A model generated the notes under the pieces. It ran no database searches. It saw only the letters and a program-made list of their open reading frames with translations, and was not told the DNA's origin. A stretch of DNA of 64,000 nt from Gemmatimonadota bacterium (lineage in GTDB: Bacteria > Gemmatimonadota > Gemmatimonadetes > Longimicrobiales > Gaopeijiaceae): positions 994,001 to 1,058,000 of the forward strand of contig JAWKQO010000001.1 of the NCBI GenBank assembly GCA_041390105.1, read 5' to 3'. A program made the position numbers and the translations under genes. Shown here piece by piece: positions 54,442 through 62,924 of this stretch. Every line of letters starts with the position of its first letter. The stretch's first letter is position 1.

Positions 54442-55653
54442 CTACACCTTCTCCACGGAGAGCGCCACCGCATTGCCCCCGCCCAGGCAAAGTGTGGCGA
54501 TGCCGGACGAGCCGCCGGTGTCTGCGAGCGCCCCCAGCAGGGTCACCAGGATGCGGGTGCCCGAGGCGCCGATGGGGTGCCCCAGCGCCACCGCCCCGCC
54601 GTTGATGTTCACCTTGGCCTCGTCCATCTGCAGCTGACGCATGTCGGCGATGGCCTGGACGGCGAAGGCCTCGTTGACCTCGAACAAGTCGTAGTCCCCG
54701 ATGGATTTGCCGTCCTTGGCCATCAGCTTCTGGACCGCCTGCACCGGTGCGAAGAAGAGGTCCTTGGGTTCGGTGGCGCCCGACGCGTAGCCGGTGATGA
54801 TGGCCTCCACGGCCAGGCCGTGCGCTTCGGCATACTCCAAGGAGCACACGGCGATCGCGGCCGCACCGTCGTTCAGCCCCGGGGCATTTCCGGCGGTGAC
54901 CACCAGGGTCTCGATGTCCTTGGGAGCGTCGTTCGGGAACGCCGGACGCAGCTTGCCCAGGGCTTCGAGGGAGGTGTCCTTGCGAGGCGACTCGTCGGTG
55001 TCGACGACCGTCACGCCCTTCCGCGTCTTCACCTCGACCGGGACGATCTCGTCCTGGAAGCGGCCGGCTTCGATGGCGTCGATGGCCTTCTGGTGGGAGC
55101 GCAGGCTGAACTGGTCGGCGTCCTCGCGGCTCACGCCTGCCTTGGCCGCCGTGTACTCGGCGTGACCGCCCATGTGGCAGTGGCCGAAGGAGCACCAGAG
55201 GCCGTCGTAGATCAGCCCGTCCTGCACGGTCTGGTCGCCGAACTTCACGCCCTCGCGCAACCCACGCAGGTAGAAGGGTACGTTCGACATCGACTCCATG
55301 CCGCCGGCCAGGATCAGTCGGGCGTCTCCGGCCTTGATCGCCTGGGCGGCGAGCATCACGGCCTTGAGACCGGAGCCGCACACCTTGTTGACGGTGAGCG
55401 CGGGCACGGTGGCTGGGACACCCCCGCGGACGGCGGCCTGGCGTGCGGGCGCCTGGCCTTCACCGCCGGTCACGACGTTGCCCATGATCACCTCGTCCAC
55501 ATCCGCGAGGTCGATCCCCGACCGTTGCACGGCCGCGCGCAGCGCGATGGCCCCGAGGTCGGGAGCGGTAAGCGAAGACAGACCCCCCAGGAAGCGCCCG
55601 ATGGGGGTGCGAGCCGAGCCTCTGAGGAGGACGGGAGTAGTGGCCTTGTTCAT
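54442..55653 (-). CDS. Acetyl-CoA C-acetyltransferase (thiolase)
   Basis: 403 residues. Catalytic residues: C92 in VNKVCGSGLKAV, H359 in VALGHPIGASGTR, C389 in CLGGGNAVAL. It condenses two acetyl-CoA or cleaves acetoacetyl-CoA. The ATG at 55653 follows an AAGG-type ribosome-binding site. There are 110 bases to the MBL gene, with a 6-bp inverted repeat at 55704-55720, but no clear promoter, so it may still belong to the rex transcript. Confidence 0.95.
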   Translation of the reverse strand: MNKATTPVLLRGSARTPIGRFLGGLSSLTAPDLGAIALRAAVQRSGIDLADVDEVIMGNVVTGGEGQAPARQAAVRGGVPATVPALTVNKVCGSGLKAVMLAAQAIKAGDARLILAGGMESMSNVPFYLRGLREGVKFGDQTVQDGLIYDGLWCSFGHCHMGGHAEYTAAKAGVSREDADQFSLRSHQKAIDAIEAGRFQDEIVPVEVKTRKGVTVVDTDESPRKDTSLEALGKLRPAFPNDAPKDIETLVVTAGNAPGLNDGAAAIAVCSLEYAEAHGLAVEAIITGYASGATEPKDLFFAPVQAVQKLMAKDGKSIGDYDLFEVNEAFAVQAIADMRQLQMDEAKVNINGGAVALGHPIGASGTRILVTLLGALADTGGSSGIATLCLGGGNAVALSVEKV

Positions 55654-55762
55654 AGCGTGACCTTCTCCGGAAATCCGGCGGGACGGGTTCTGGAAACACG
55701 CGACCACCTGGGCAAGGTGGCCGCCGAAAGATACAGCGGGAGCGGGGGGCCGGGGATGCGCT

Positions 55763-56659
55763 TCACCGTGCCTCCACCACCTGCACCAACTCCGGCCGAC
55801 CAGGGTCACCCTGGAGCCTCGCGCTCACCACGATCGGGTCGTGCTCGAAGACCAGGGTCCAGCCTTCGTTGACCGCCCGCTTCCACAGCCACGTCTTGGT
55901 GTCGAGGGTGACGAGCGGCTCCACGTCGTAGCCCATGATCCAGGGGAGGGGCACGTGGGCACTGGTCGGGCACACGTCACCCAGAAAGATCACGGTCTCG
56001 CCGGCGCTTTCCACCAACACCGACTGGTGATGCGGAATGTGTCCGGGGGTCGGCAGCACCCGGACTCCCTCAGTGACCCCGGCTTCGCCCTCGAGCAAGT
56101 CGAAGAGGCCGGCGGCGGCCACCGGTTCGTAGTTGGGGGGCAGATAGCTGGCTCGGATGCGAGGGTTGTCCCAGCGGGCGAACTCGATCTCCCGGCGCTG
56201 CACCACGTAGCGCGCTCGCGGAAACGACGGCACGGGGGCGCCTTCCCCGCCCGGTCCTCGTCGCGTGTTCCCGCCCGCATGGTCGAAGTGCAGATGCGTG
56301 TTTACGACGATGTCCACGTCCTCGGGTTGGTGACCCGTCGCCCGGATGGCGTCTTCCAGAGCGGTGGGGGTGCCGGCGTTCTCCAGGCCGTAGATGTCCT
56401 TGAACTTCTCGGACTCCTTGTCGCCTGCTCCGGTATCGACGAGCACCAGCGCGGAGGGCGCCTCCACCAGGAGGCAGCGCATGGCCAGCGGGATGCGGTT
56501 GCGCGCGTCGGCAGGGATTCGCTTCTCCCAGAGCGGCTTGGGCACCACGCCGAACATGGCACCGCCGTCGAGGCGCTGCAGTCCTGCCTCCAGCGCGTGG
56601 ACACGCAGCGTGCCCACGTTGAAGCTGGTCACGCCTCCCGGAGTCGCAGGTGTGCTCAT
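55763..56659 (-). CDS. MBL-fold metallo-hydrolase
   Basis: 298 residues from the ATG at 56659, which overlaps the exonuclease stop by four bases (ATGA). Metal motif THLHFDH gives H122, H124, D126 and H127; PTPGHIPHHQSVLVE and GDVCPTSAHVPLPW supply further ligands. It belongs to the lactonase/glyoxalase-II-like MBL group; a quorum-quenching lactonase or general ester hydrolase are options. The frame upstream to 57322 is not real. Confidence 0.88.
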   Translation of the reverse strand: MSTPATPGGVTSFNVGTLRVHALEAGLQRLDGGAMFGVVPKPLWEKRIPADARNRIPLAMRCLLVEAPSALVLVDTGAGDKESEKFKDIYGLENAGTPTALEDAIRATGHQPEDVDIVVNTHLHFDHAGGNTRRGPGGEGAPVPSFPRARYVVQRREIEFARWDNPRIRASYLPPNYEPVAAAGLFDLLEGEAGVTEGVRVLPTPGHIPHHQSVLVESAGETVIFLGDVCPTSAHVPLPWIMGYDVEPLVTLDTKTWLWKRAVNEGWTLVFEHDPIVVSARLQGDPGRPELVQVVEAR

Positions 56660-57507
56660 TCTGGAGTCCGTCCGAAGAGGTCTCGTTGCGCGCGCGAGCG
56701 ACGTGCGCGCCGCTCGGGTACGTATCGAAGATAGCGCTGCAGGGCGAACAGGTCGGAGAGGCCCATGCGCTCGGCGAGATCCAACAGCCGCACCAGCACT
56801 CGCGCGGTGGCCATGGCATCCCCATGCGCGCGGTGGCGTTCGTAGATGGGCACGTCGAAGTGGTCGGCCAACCCGTCGAGGCTGCGGTTGCGCAACTCGG
56901 GCAGCAGCCGCTTGGCCAAGCGAACCGTGCATAGCCGCGGCACGGGCGGCACGGTGCCGGAGGTCTCTCCGATCTGGCGCGACAGGAAGCCCCAGTCGAA
57001 CCCGACGTTGTGGGCCACGAAGACGCGCCCTTCGATGCGCCGCACCACCTCGGTGGCGACCTCGTCGAAGTAGGGCGCACCCGCCAACAGGGCGTCCGAG
57101 ATTCCGGTCAAGCGGAAGACGGAAGGGGGGACCGGGCGTCCCGGGTGCACCAGCGTGTGCCAGCTCTCTTCCACACGACCGCCCCGCACCTCGACGACCG
57201 CTACCTCCGTGATGCGATGGCCCCGCGCGAAGGGGCCCCCTGTCGTCTCGACATCCACGACGGCGAAGGCGAGCTCTCGCAGCGGCTGTCCCACCGGCAC
57301 GGCACCGGGCGCCAGCGACCACACGCCCTCCCCATCGACTGCGAAACGGCTGTCTCCGCCCAGGAGCGAGAAGACGGCCTTGGACGCGGCCCCCGGATGC
57401 CCGGACAGCCCCAACACCTCGGCCGCGACGTGGAGCGTGGTGTGGGGTCCCGATTCGAGGAGGCGATAGGCGCGGTCGACCAGGGAGCGAGGCCGGCTCG
57501 CGCTCAC
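56656..57507 (-). CDS. DEDDh 3'-5' exonuclease (DNA polymerase III epsilon-like) with N-terminal winged helix
   Basis: 283 residues from the GTG at 57507 (GTGA overlap with rex). The N-terminal 65 residues look like a HARE-HTH-type winged helix (AYRLLESG, then DSRFAVDGEGVWSLAPG). The DEDDh exonuclease (about 75-240) has D85 and E87 in VVDVETTGG, the aspartate in AHNVGFDWGFL, and His/Asp in HRAHGDAMATA. It trims DNA or RNA 3' ends. Being read directly after rex is odd. Basic tail RRARRSRAQRD may bind nucleic acid. Confidence 0.88.
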   Translation of the reverse strand: MSASRPRSLVDRAYRLLESGPHTTLHVAAEVLGLSGHPGAASKAVFSLLGGDSRFAVDGEGVWSLAPGAVPVGQPLRELAFAVVDVETTGGPFARGHRITEVAVVEVRGGRVEESWHTLVHPGRPVPPSVFRLTGISDALLAGAPYFDEVATEVVRRIEGRVFVAHNVGFDWGFLSRQIGETSGTVPPVPRLCTVRLAKRLLPELRNRSLDGLADHFDVPIYERHRAHGDAMATARVLVRLLDLAERMGLSDLFALQRYLRYVPERRARRSRAQRDLFGRTPE

Positions 57508-58136
57508 GCGTCCGCGTCCTGACTCAGCGAGTAGGCGAGCGCCTCCAGCTCCATGGACATGTTCACGTCCCGGAGGGCGATGCCTTCCGGAGCGTGCAGC
57601 TGCGTGGGCGCGAAGTTGAGGAACCCGTGCACCCCGGCCGCCGCTGCCCGGTCCACCACGGCCTGCGCCGCTCCCACGGGCACGGCCACGATGGCGATAT
57701 CTACAGGCGTGTCGGCCAGGACGCGCTCCATGTCGCGCTCGGCCACCACGGTGAGGCGGGCGAGCCGTCGCCCGACCTTGGCCGGATCGCTGTCGAAGAC
57801 GGCGACGATATCGAAGCCTCGCTCCCGGAAGTCCCCGTATTCGGCCAGGGCCGACCCGATCCGCCCCGCACCGATCAACGCCACCCGCCACCGCCGTCCC
57901 AGGCCGAGAATGGCCTTCAGCTTCCGCGCCAGGTCGGCAACCTCATAGCCCCGCCCGCGCTTCCCGAACGAGCCGAACAGCGAGAGGTCCTTGCGCACCT
58001 GTGCCGCGGTGGTCGCCCCCTGGCTGGCCAGCTGACGGCTGGAGACGGTGGCGACCCCCTCGTGCTCGAACTCCTCCAGGAAGCGGAGGTAGAGCGAGAG
58101 CCGGCGTACGGTCGAGTCGGAGATCTTGCGGGACAC
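57504..58136 (-). CDS. rex: Redox-sensing transcriptional repressor Rex
   Basis: I place the start at GTG 58136 (210 residues, the usual Rex length), which gives the standard N-terminus VSRKISDSTVRRLSLYLRF. A start at 58178 would put the operator inside the coding region, and the predicted transcription start is downstream of it. Winged helix about 1-75, with LSLFGSFGKRGRGY; Rossmann fold with GAGRIG 89-94, then the swapped helix at the end (LEALAYSLSQD). Rex binds DNA when NAD+ is high and is released by NADH. It is coupled to the exonuclease. Confidence 0.9.
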   Translation of the reverse strand: MSRKISDSTVRRLSLYLRFLEEFEHEGVATVSSRQLASQGATTAAQVRKDLSLFGSFGKRGRGYEVADLARKLKAILGLGRRWRVALIGAGRIGSALAEYGDFRERGFDIVAVFDSDPAKVGRRLARLTVVAERDMERVLADTPVDIAIVAVPVGAAQAVVDRAAAAGVHGFLNFAPTQLHAPEGIALRDVNMSMELEALAYSLSQDADA

Positions 58137-58147
58137 GGGGGCCAAAC

Positions 58148-58165
58148 TTGTGAAATCCTTCACAA
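58148..58165. promoter_or_regulatory. Rex operator (ROP), perfect 18-bp inverted repeat
   Basis: TTGTGAAATCCTTCACAA matches the published Rex operator pattern: 7-base arms TTGTGAA/TTCACAA around four bases. It lies 12 bases before the rex start and overlaps the -10 box and the predicted transcription start, so Rex would block its own promoter when NADH is low. Confidence 0.9.
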
Positions 58166-58191
58166 GATAGTCCCCCACCGGACCGGGTCAA
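58164..58191 (-). promoter_or_regulatory. Predicted sigma-70-type promoter of rex
   Basis: On the minus strand TTGACC (58186-58191) is followed after 16 bases by TATCTT (58164-58169). The -10 shares two bases with the Rex operator. The start near 58157 gives a leader of about 20 bases. The 3' end of the MFS gene is immediately upstream; a perfect palindrome TGACGCGTCA (58194-58203) covers its stop codon. Confidence 0.6.
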
Positions 58192-58200
58192 CGTGACGCG

Positions 58201-59544
58201 TCAGTGCGTCACCAGCAGGCCCCGGGCGAGGCGCTCGTCCTCGGCGCGGGCGGCGCGGCGCCCTTCGTCGACGTCGACACGACCCAGCAGGATCATTCCG
58301 ATCACGAAGAAGACGATCAACGAGGCGATGGAGTAGCGGCTCTGGCCCGACACCTGGTTGATCAAGGCGAAGAGCAGCGGCCCCATGATCCCCGCAAACT
58401 TCTCGCCCACGCTGAAGAACCCGAAGAACTCCGAAGAGCGGTCCCTGGGAATCATGGACGCGAAGAGCGAGCGGGACAGCGCCTGCGACCCACCCTGCAC
58501 CATGGAGACCAGGATGGCGAGTGCCCAGAAATGCCACGCCGAGCGCATGAAGAAGCCGAGCACGCAGATCCCGGTGTACGCCACCAGGGCGAGGTAGATT
58601 CCGCGTTTGGTGCCGATCCGCCCGGCGAGCATTCCGTAGGCGAACGTGAAGGGGATCCCCAGGAATTGGACCAGAAGGAGCGCACCGATCAGGTGCGTCT
58701 GTCCGATCCCGATGTCGGCGCCATAGATGGTCGCCATCTTGATGATGGTCCCGATGCCGTCGTTGTAGCACCAGAACGCGATCAAGAACACGAACACCTG
58801 CCGGAAGCGCCGGACCTCGGCCAACGTACCCACCACGCGCTGAAAGCCGACCCGGATGGGGTTCTGGCCGGCCTCCGCCCGCCAGGCATGCGCAGGCGGC
58901 TCCGGTACGCGCCGGAACACCGGCACCGAAAACACGAGCCACCATACCGAGACGCTGAGCAGCGACAACCGGGATGCCGTCGCGGTGTCGGGTATGCCGA
59001 ACGTTCCCGGCGATAGGATCCAGGCCAGGTTGAGAGCCAGCAGCAGGCCCCCCCCGACGTAGCCGATCGCGTAGCCCGCCGTGGACACCCGATCGATCTC
59101 ATCGTGGTCGGCGATGTGGGGCAGGAGCGACTCGTAGAAGACGTTGGCCCCAGCGAACCCGATGTTGCCGAGGATGAAGACGGCCGACGCGTACAGCCAG
59201 TCGCCTTCCCGCACCCACCAGAGGGCCGCTGTGAACGTGACGCCGAGTCCGACGAACCCCGCCAGGAACCGCTTCTTGGCTCCCAGGAAGTCGGCAGCGG
59301 CGCCCAGGACCGGGGAGGCGACGGCGATCAACAGCAGTGCGAGGCTGGTGGTGTAGCCCCAGTACGTCAGCGCCTGCCCGGGCGGAAGGCCGGAGCCCGC
59401 GACCTGTTGATAGTATACCGGCAGGACCGCAGCCATGACGGTCGTGGCGAAGGCCGAGTTCGCCCAGTCGTACATCGCCCAGGCGCGTAGCTCACGCCGG
59501 TCCAGGCCGAGACGGGCCAGGAGCGATCGGGGGGATTCACTCAC
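58201..59544 (-). CDS. MFS transporter, UMF1/Atg22-like family
   Basis: 447 residues from the GTG at 59544 (GTGA overlap with rsmA). Twelve hydrophobic helices; the N-terminal family signature is AWAMYDWANSAFATTVMAAVLPVYYQQVA, and ESLLPHIADHDEIDRVSTAGYAIGYVGGG follows. UMF1 members export amino acids or unknown solutes. A longer start at 59604 would lie inside rsmA. It is followed by the rex promoter. Confidence 0.9.
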   Translation of the reverse strand: MSESPRSLLARLGLDRRELRAWAMYDWANSAFATTVMAAVLPVYYQQVAGSGLPPGQALTYWGYTTSLALLLIAVASPVLGAAADFLGAKKRFLAGFVGLGVTFTAALWWVREGDWLYASAVFILGNIGFAGANVFYESLLPHIADHDEIDRVSTAGYAIGYVGGGLLLALNLAWILSPGTFGIPDTATASRLSLLSVSVWWLVFSVPVFRRVPEPPAHAWRAEAGQNPIRVGFQRVVGTLAEVRRFRQVFVFLIAFWCYNDGIGTIIKMATIYGADIGIGQTHLIGALLLVQFLGIPFTFAYGMLAGRIGTKRGIYLALVAYTGICVLGFFMRSAWHFWALAILVSMVQGGSQALSRSLFASMIPRDRSSEFFGFFSVGEKFAGIMGPLLFALINQVSGQSRYSIASLIVFFVIGMILLGRVDVDEGRRAARAEDERLARGLLVTH

Positions 59545-60428
59545 GTAGACGATGCCGGGCTTTGGAGGTCGCGGTCCAGGGCTCGACGGAAGGTCACGCC
59601 CCAAGGTTCATCCTGCTCGAGCAGCGCTCGAACCAGTGCTACCCAGCGCCCCGGTTCGACCTGATCGGGTCTGGCCTCGGGAGGCAACCCGACCGCGTCC
59701 AGAACGTGGGAAGCGGCGGCTCCGAGCGCCAGGTCGGGATGCTCCCTGAGCACTTTGACCATCTGTTTGCGGCGCCACTGAAAGGCCGCCCGCACCAGGA
59801 CGCGAAGTCCGACCTCCTCGCGCGCGCTCAAACGAGGGGGCCGATGCGGCGTGATGCGCAGCACCGTCGACTCCACGTTGGGCCGCGGGCGGAACGCACC
59901 GGCGGGCACGTCCAGGACGCGTTCCACGTCAGCCACGGCCTGCACTCCCACGCTCAGCGCTCCGTACGTCTTGCTCCCGGAAGCTGCGCGAATGCGGTCG
60001 GCGACCTCCCTCTGCACCATGACCACCACGGCTCGGGGCCGCGGACGGGAGAGGACGTGGAAGAGCAGAGGGGTGGTGATGTTGTACGGGATGTTGCCGA
60101 CTACGATGAGCCGGTCGGGATCCGCGATGCCAGCGAGCGGTACGGTGAGCGCGTCCGCGTGCACCACGTCCAGCCGGGGATCCTGTGCGGCGCGCTCCTC
60201 CCAGTGGGCGGCCAGAGCGTCGTCCAGTTCGATCACCACCAGGCGAGAGGCCCGCTCGAGCAGCCGTCCGGTCAGCGCCCCGCGGCCGGGTCCGATCTCC
60301 ACCGTCACATCGTCGGGCTCGATGGGGACGGCGGCCACGATGCGATCGGCGATGCGCGGATCGACCAGGAAGTTCTGGCCGAGTGAGCGCTTCGGATGCC
60401 GGGCGTCGATGGATGGCCGGGGGGTCAC
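59541..60428 (-). CDS. rsmA: 16S rRNA dimethyladenosine transferase
   Basis: 295 residues, GTG start coupled to the phosphatase gene (GTGA). SAM-binding landmarks: RSLGQNFLVDPRIADRIV, VEIGPGRGALTGRLLE, VIELDDAL, and the catalytic NIPYNIT in VVGNIPYNITTPLLFHVL. It dimethylates A1518 and A1519 in 16S rRNA; loss gives kasugamycin resistance. Coupling to a stress partner-switch module is unusual. Confidence 0.95.
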   Translation of the reverse strand: MTPRPSIDARHPKRSLGQNFLVDPRIADRIVAAVPIEPDDVTVEIGPGRGALTGRLLERASRLVVIELDDALAAHWEERAAQDPRLDVVHADALTVPLAGIADPDRLIVVGNIPYNITTPLLFHVLSRPRPRAVVVMVQREVADRIRAASGSKTYGALSVGVQAVADVERVLDVPAGAFRPRPNVESTVLRITPHRPPRLSAREEVGLRVLVRAAFQWRRKQMVKVLREHPDLALGAAASHVLDAVGLPPEARPDQVEPGRWVALVRALLEQDEPWGVTFRRALDRDLQSPASST

Positions 60429-62002
60429 ACGCGGACCAACATGGCCGTGCGGTCGTCCGCCGGCATGTTGCCGTTGCTCTCCTCTGCCAGGTCGAACAGG
60501 TGGGCCACGATCTCCGCCACGGGACGTGTGCGATCGGCCACGACGGTCGCGATCACGCGGTCCTCGCCGTTTCCGCGGCGGTCGCGCGCGAGGACGTCCG
60601 AGAGACCATCGGTGAACAGCAACAGGAGGTCTTCGCTCTCCCAGGGGGAGCTCTTCTCGCCGTAGCGCCCCTCGGGCGCGATGCCCATCGGGGGGTCGGT
60701 GGCGACCAGCCGCACGGCCGCTCCGTCCGGCGAGATGCGGAAGGCATGCGGGTGCCCTGCGTTCGCGTAGACGAGCCGATGGGCCGCCGGATCGATGACA
60801 CCGTAGAACAGCGTCAGGTACATCTCGGTGGTCTCCAGCTCGTCGCGTACGGCCCCGTCCACGCGGGCCAGCACGCCGGCGGGTGAGCCGCCCTCCGCTG
60901 CGTAGATGGCAGCGGCACTCATGACCAGCGTCATGATCAGCGCGGCGGGGAACCCATGGGTGGAGACGTCCCCGATCATCACGCCCACACGGCCGCCGCC
61001 CAAAGGGAACAGCTGGTAGAAGTCTCCGCCCACTTGCTCGGCCGGGCGTACCCGGGCCGCCACCTCCGCGTGCGGAAAGCGATCGGCGGCGGGGAGCAGC
61101 TTCATCTGCAGGTCGTGCGCGAGCTGCATCTCCCGCCCCATGCGTTCCTGGGCCAGGGTCTTGGCGATCAGTCGGTTGTTCTCGAGCGCCGCACCCACCT
61201 GGCTGGCGATCGCGGCCAGCAGCTTCTGGTCGCTGGCATTGAAGCGTTCCCCGTTGCGCCGGCCGACCAGGTTGATGACGCCCACCGTGCGAGGCACCCC
61301 GGAGGGAGGCGTGTAGCGGATCGGCACCGAGAGCACCGTCTCCGAATCGCGCACGTCCGTGCGGCGCTCGGGCAGACGGCGGTCCGCGGCCCCTCCACTT
61401 CCCTCGGGGCCGAACATCAGTGGGTGCCCCTCGCGGAAGACACGGGCAGTCACCGCATCGGCATCGTCCACCGTGATGGGCTCTTCGCGGCCAGCCCGAC
61501 CGACCGAGGCGACCAGGTTGAGCAGGTCGGCCTGGGCATCATACACCCACAGCGACCCCCGCTCCGCGGCCAGGACGTCGCACACCTCGTTGAGGATGGC
61601 GTGGGCCGCGTCCTCCAAGCGCAGGATCGAGCCCAGCGTCTCGGAGATCGAATACAGCAGGTTGATCTCCTCGTAGCGCTCCGACAGCTCGTAGGTGAAG
61701 AAATGGACCTCGTGATCGTGGTCGAGCGCACGCTCGACCTGACGCGCGACCAGCTCGGCCACGGGTTGGCTGGCGAGCGGTCCCGAAACCCCAACCTCGA
61801 GGTGTCCAGGCACGCGACTTTCGATGAGCGCGCGATAGGGGAAGTCGTCCAGCCGTCCGGTGGTCCCGGGCTCGAGTGCCACGCACTCGCCATCACGCCG
61901 AAGGAACAGACCGATGTCGATCCCGAGGCCCCGCTTGAAGTCCTCGAGGGTGCGGATCGCGGTTTCGGGGAGCGGCGGCCCCGCCGGGCCGTCCGCGGTC
62001 AT
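60425..62002 (-). CDS. GAF-domain SpoIIE/RsbU-type PP2C phosphatase
   Basis: 525 residues. The N-terminal region (about 1-120) has no clear family; a GAF domain occupies about 125-300 (LLYSISETLGSILRLEDAAHAIL, AERGSLWVYDAQADLLNLV). The PP2C SpoIIE domain is about 315-523: GREMQLAHDLQMKLLPA, EQVGGDFYQLFPLGGGRVGVMIGDVSTHG, DLLLLFTDGLSDVLA. It would dephosphorylate the STAS antagonist encoded two genes upstream in response to a GAF ligand. It overlaps both neighbours by four bases. Confidence 0.93.
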   Translation of the reverse strand: MTADGPAGPPLPETAIRTLEDFKRGLGIDIGLFLRRDGECVALEPGTTGRLDDFPYRALIESRVPGHLEVGVSGPLASQPVAELVARQVERALDHDHEVHFFTYELSERYEEINLLYSISETLGSILRLEDAAHAILNEVCDVLAAERGSLWVYDAQADLLNLVASVGRAGREEPITVDDADAVTARVFREGHPLMFGPEGSGGAADRRLPERRTDVRDSETVLSVPIRYTPPSGVPRTVGVINLVGRRNGERFNASDQKLLAAIASQVGAALENNRLIAKTLAQERMGREMQLAHDLQMKLLPAADRFPHAEVAARVRPAEQVGGDFYQLFPLGGGRVGVMIGDVSTHGFPAALIMTLVMSAAAIYAAEGGSPAGVLARVDGAVRDELETTEMYLTLFYGVIDPAAHRLVYANAGHPHAFRISPDGAAVRLVATDPPMGIAPEGRYGEKSSPWESEDLLLLFTDGLSDVLARDRRGNGEDRVIATVVADRTRPVAEIVAHLFDLAEESNGNMPADDRTAMLVRV

Positions 62003-62472
62003 GCCGGGGCTCCCCCCAAACCGCCCGAGCCCGAGCGGAGAATCAGGGTCACCGAATTGCCCTGCTCATTGTAGTGGACTTCGTCCATGAGCTGGCGCAT
62101 CAGGAACACCCCGCGACCGCAGGGGCGCCGCCGGTTCCGCGGCAACGTGGGATCGGGCACGCAGGCGGGATCGAATCCCGGCCCCTCGTCCGTGACCCGC
62201 ACCGTGATGCTGCTGACGGCCCGCATGATCTCCACGCGCACCCGCTTGGCCGGGTCCTGCCGGTTCCCGTACAGCATCGCGTTGCTCAGGGCCTCGGTGA
62301 GACCCACGCGCAGGTTCAGGCTGAGCTTGCGGGGATCGGCATGTCCGTTGAGGGCGGAGACGACGTACTCGACCGCCGACTCGATCGCCGCCAGGTCGTT
62401 GGGGAGCTCGAGTACGAGATCGTCCAGCCGTGGGTCGCCGAACCCCATGAGGGACAGGAAATCCTGGGTCAC
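61999..62472 (-). CDS. RsbW/SpoIIAB-type ATP-binding anti-sigma kinase
   Basis: 157 residues of the HATPase_c_2 family. N-box LTEALSNAMLYGN, G1-box VTDEGPGFDP, and a G2-like CGRGVFLMRQLMDEV. It phosphorylates the STAS partner on serine and may sequester a sigma factor or another target; no sigma gene is in the window. Start GTG at 62472 overlaps the STAS stop (GTGA), and its own stop overlaps the phosphatase start. Confidence 0.92.
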   Translation of the reverse strand: MTQDFLSLMGFGDPRLDDLVLELPNDLAAIESAVEYVVSALNGHADPRKLSLNLRVGLTEALSNAMLYGNRQDPAKRVRVEIMRAVSSITVRVTDEGPGFDPACVPDPTLPRNRRRPCGRGVFLMRQLMDEVHYNEQGNSVTLILRSGSGGLGGAPA

Positions 62473-62801
62473 AGGCCCTGGAGCGCCTCGGCCCTTGAAT
62501 CCGCGATGACGAACAGAGTGTCCAGCTTCGTGAGCTCGAAGAGCGTGCGGAGATCCTCGTTGAGCCCCGCGAGCCTGAGCTCCCCTCCTTGCTCCCGGAT
62601 CTTCTTCGAGAGACTCACCAGAACGCCGAGTCCCGAGGAGTCGATGTACCCCGTGTTGGAGAAGTCGATGACGAACGTCTTCTCGCCCTTGTCGAGCTCT
62701 TCGAGAACGCGCTGCTTCAGTTCTTGGCGGTTCCCGACGATGAGCTGACCTTCGACGTCCACCACGGTGATGTCTCCTTCGCGAGACACGGTGAAGCCCA
62801 T
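62469..62801 (-). CDS. STAS-domain anti-sigma factor antagonist
   Basis: 110 residues, single STAS domain. The phosphorylatable serine is S55 or S56 in YIDSSGLGVLVSLS. The start has GGAGG upstream. Dephosphorylated it would bind the RsbW-like kinase. It is the first gene of the coupled STAS-kinase-phosphatase-rsmA-MFS string. Separated from pta by 123 bases containing a weak promoter candidate. Confidence 0.94.
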   Translation of the reverse strand: MGFTVSREGDITVVDVEGQLIVGNRQELKQRVLEELDKGEKTFVIDFSNTGYIDSSGLGVLVSLSKKIREQGGELRLAGLNEDLRTLFELTKLDTLFVIADSRAEALQGL

Positions 62802-62886
62802 CCTGCCTCCGGGGTCTGCCTTCGGGATCGGGAGCGCGCGGCCACTTTCGTGGACGCGGATCGCACGGGCGGCCGAGCGATCAAAC

Positions 62887-62914
62887 GATAAACGAAGCCG
62901 TCCGGACAGGGCAA
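62887..62914 (-). promoter_or_regulatory. Weak promoter candidate for the STAS operon
   Basis: On the minus strand TTGCCC (62909-62914) and TTTATC (62887-62892) are 16 bases apart, giving a leader of about 80 bases. The match is imperfect and the region overlaps the end of pta only by proximity; treat as tentative. Confidence 0.3.
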
Positions 62915-62924
62915 CCCGCTCGGC

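Noticed and set aside
62887..62914. Second Rex-like or other regulator site upstream of the STAS gene
   Set aside because: No TTGTGA/TCACAA arms are found; only a weak promoter resemblance remains.
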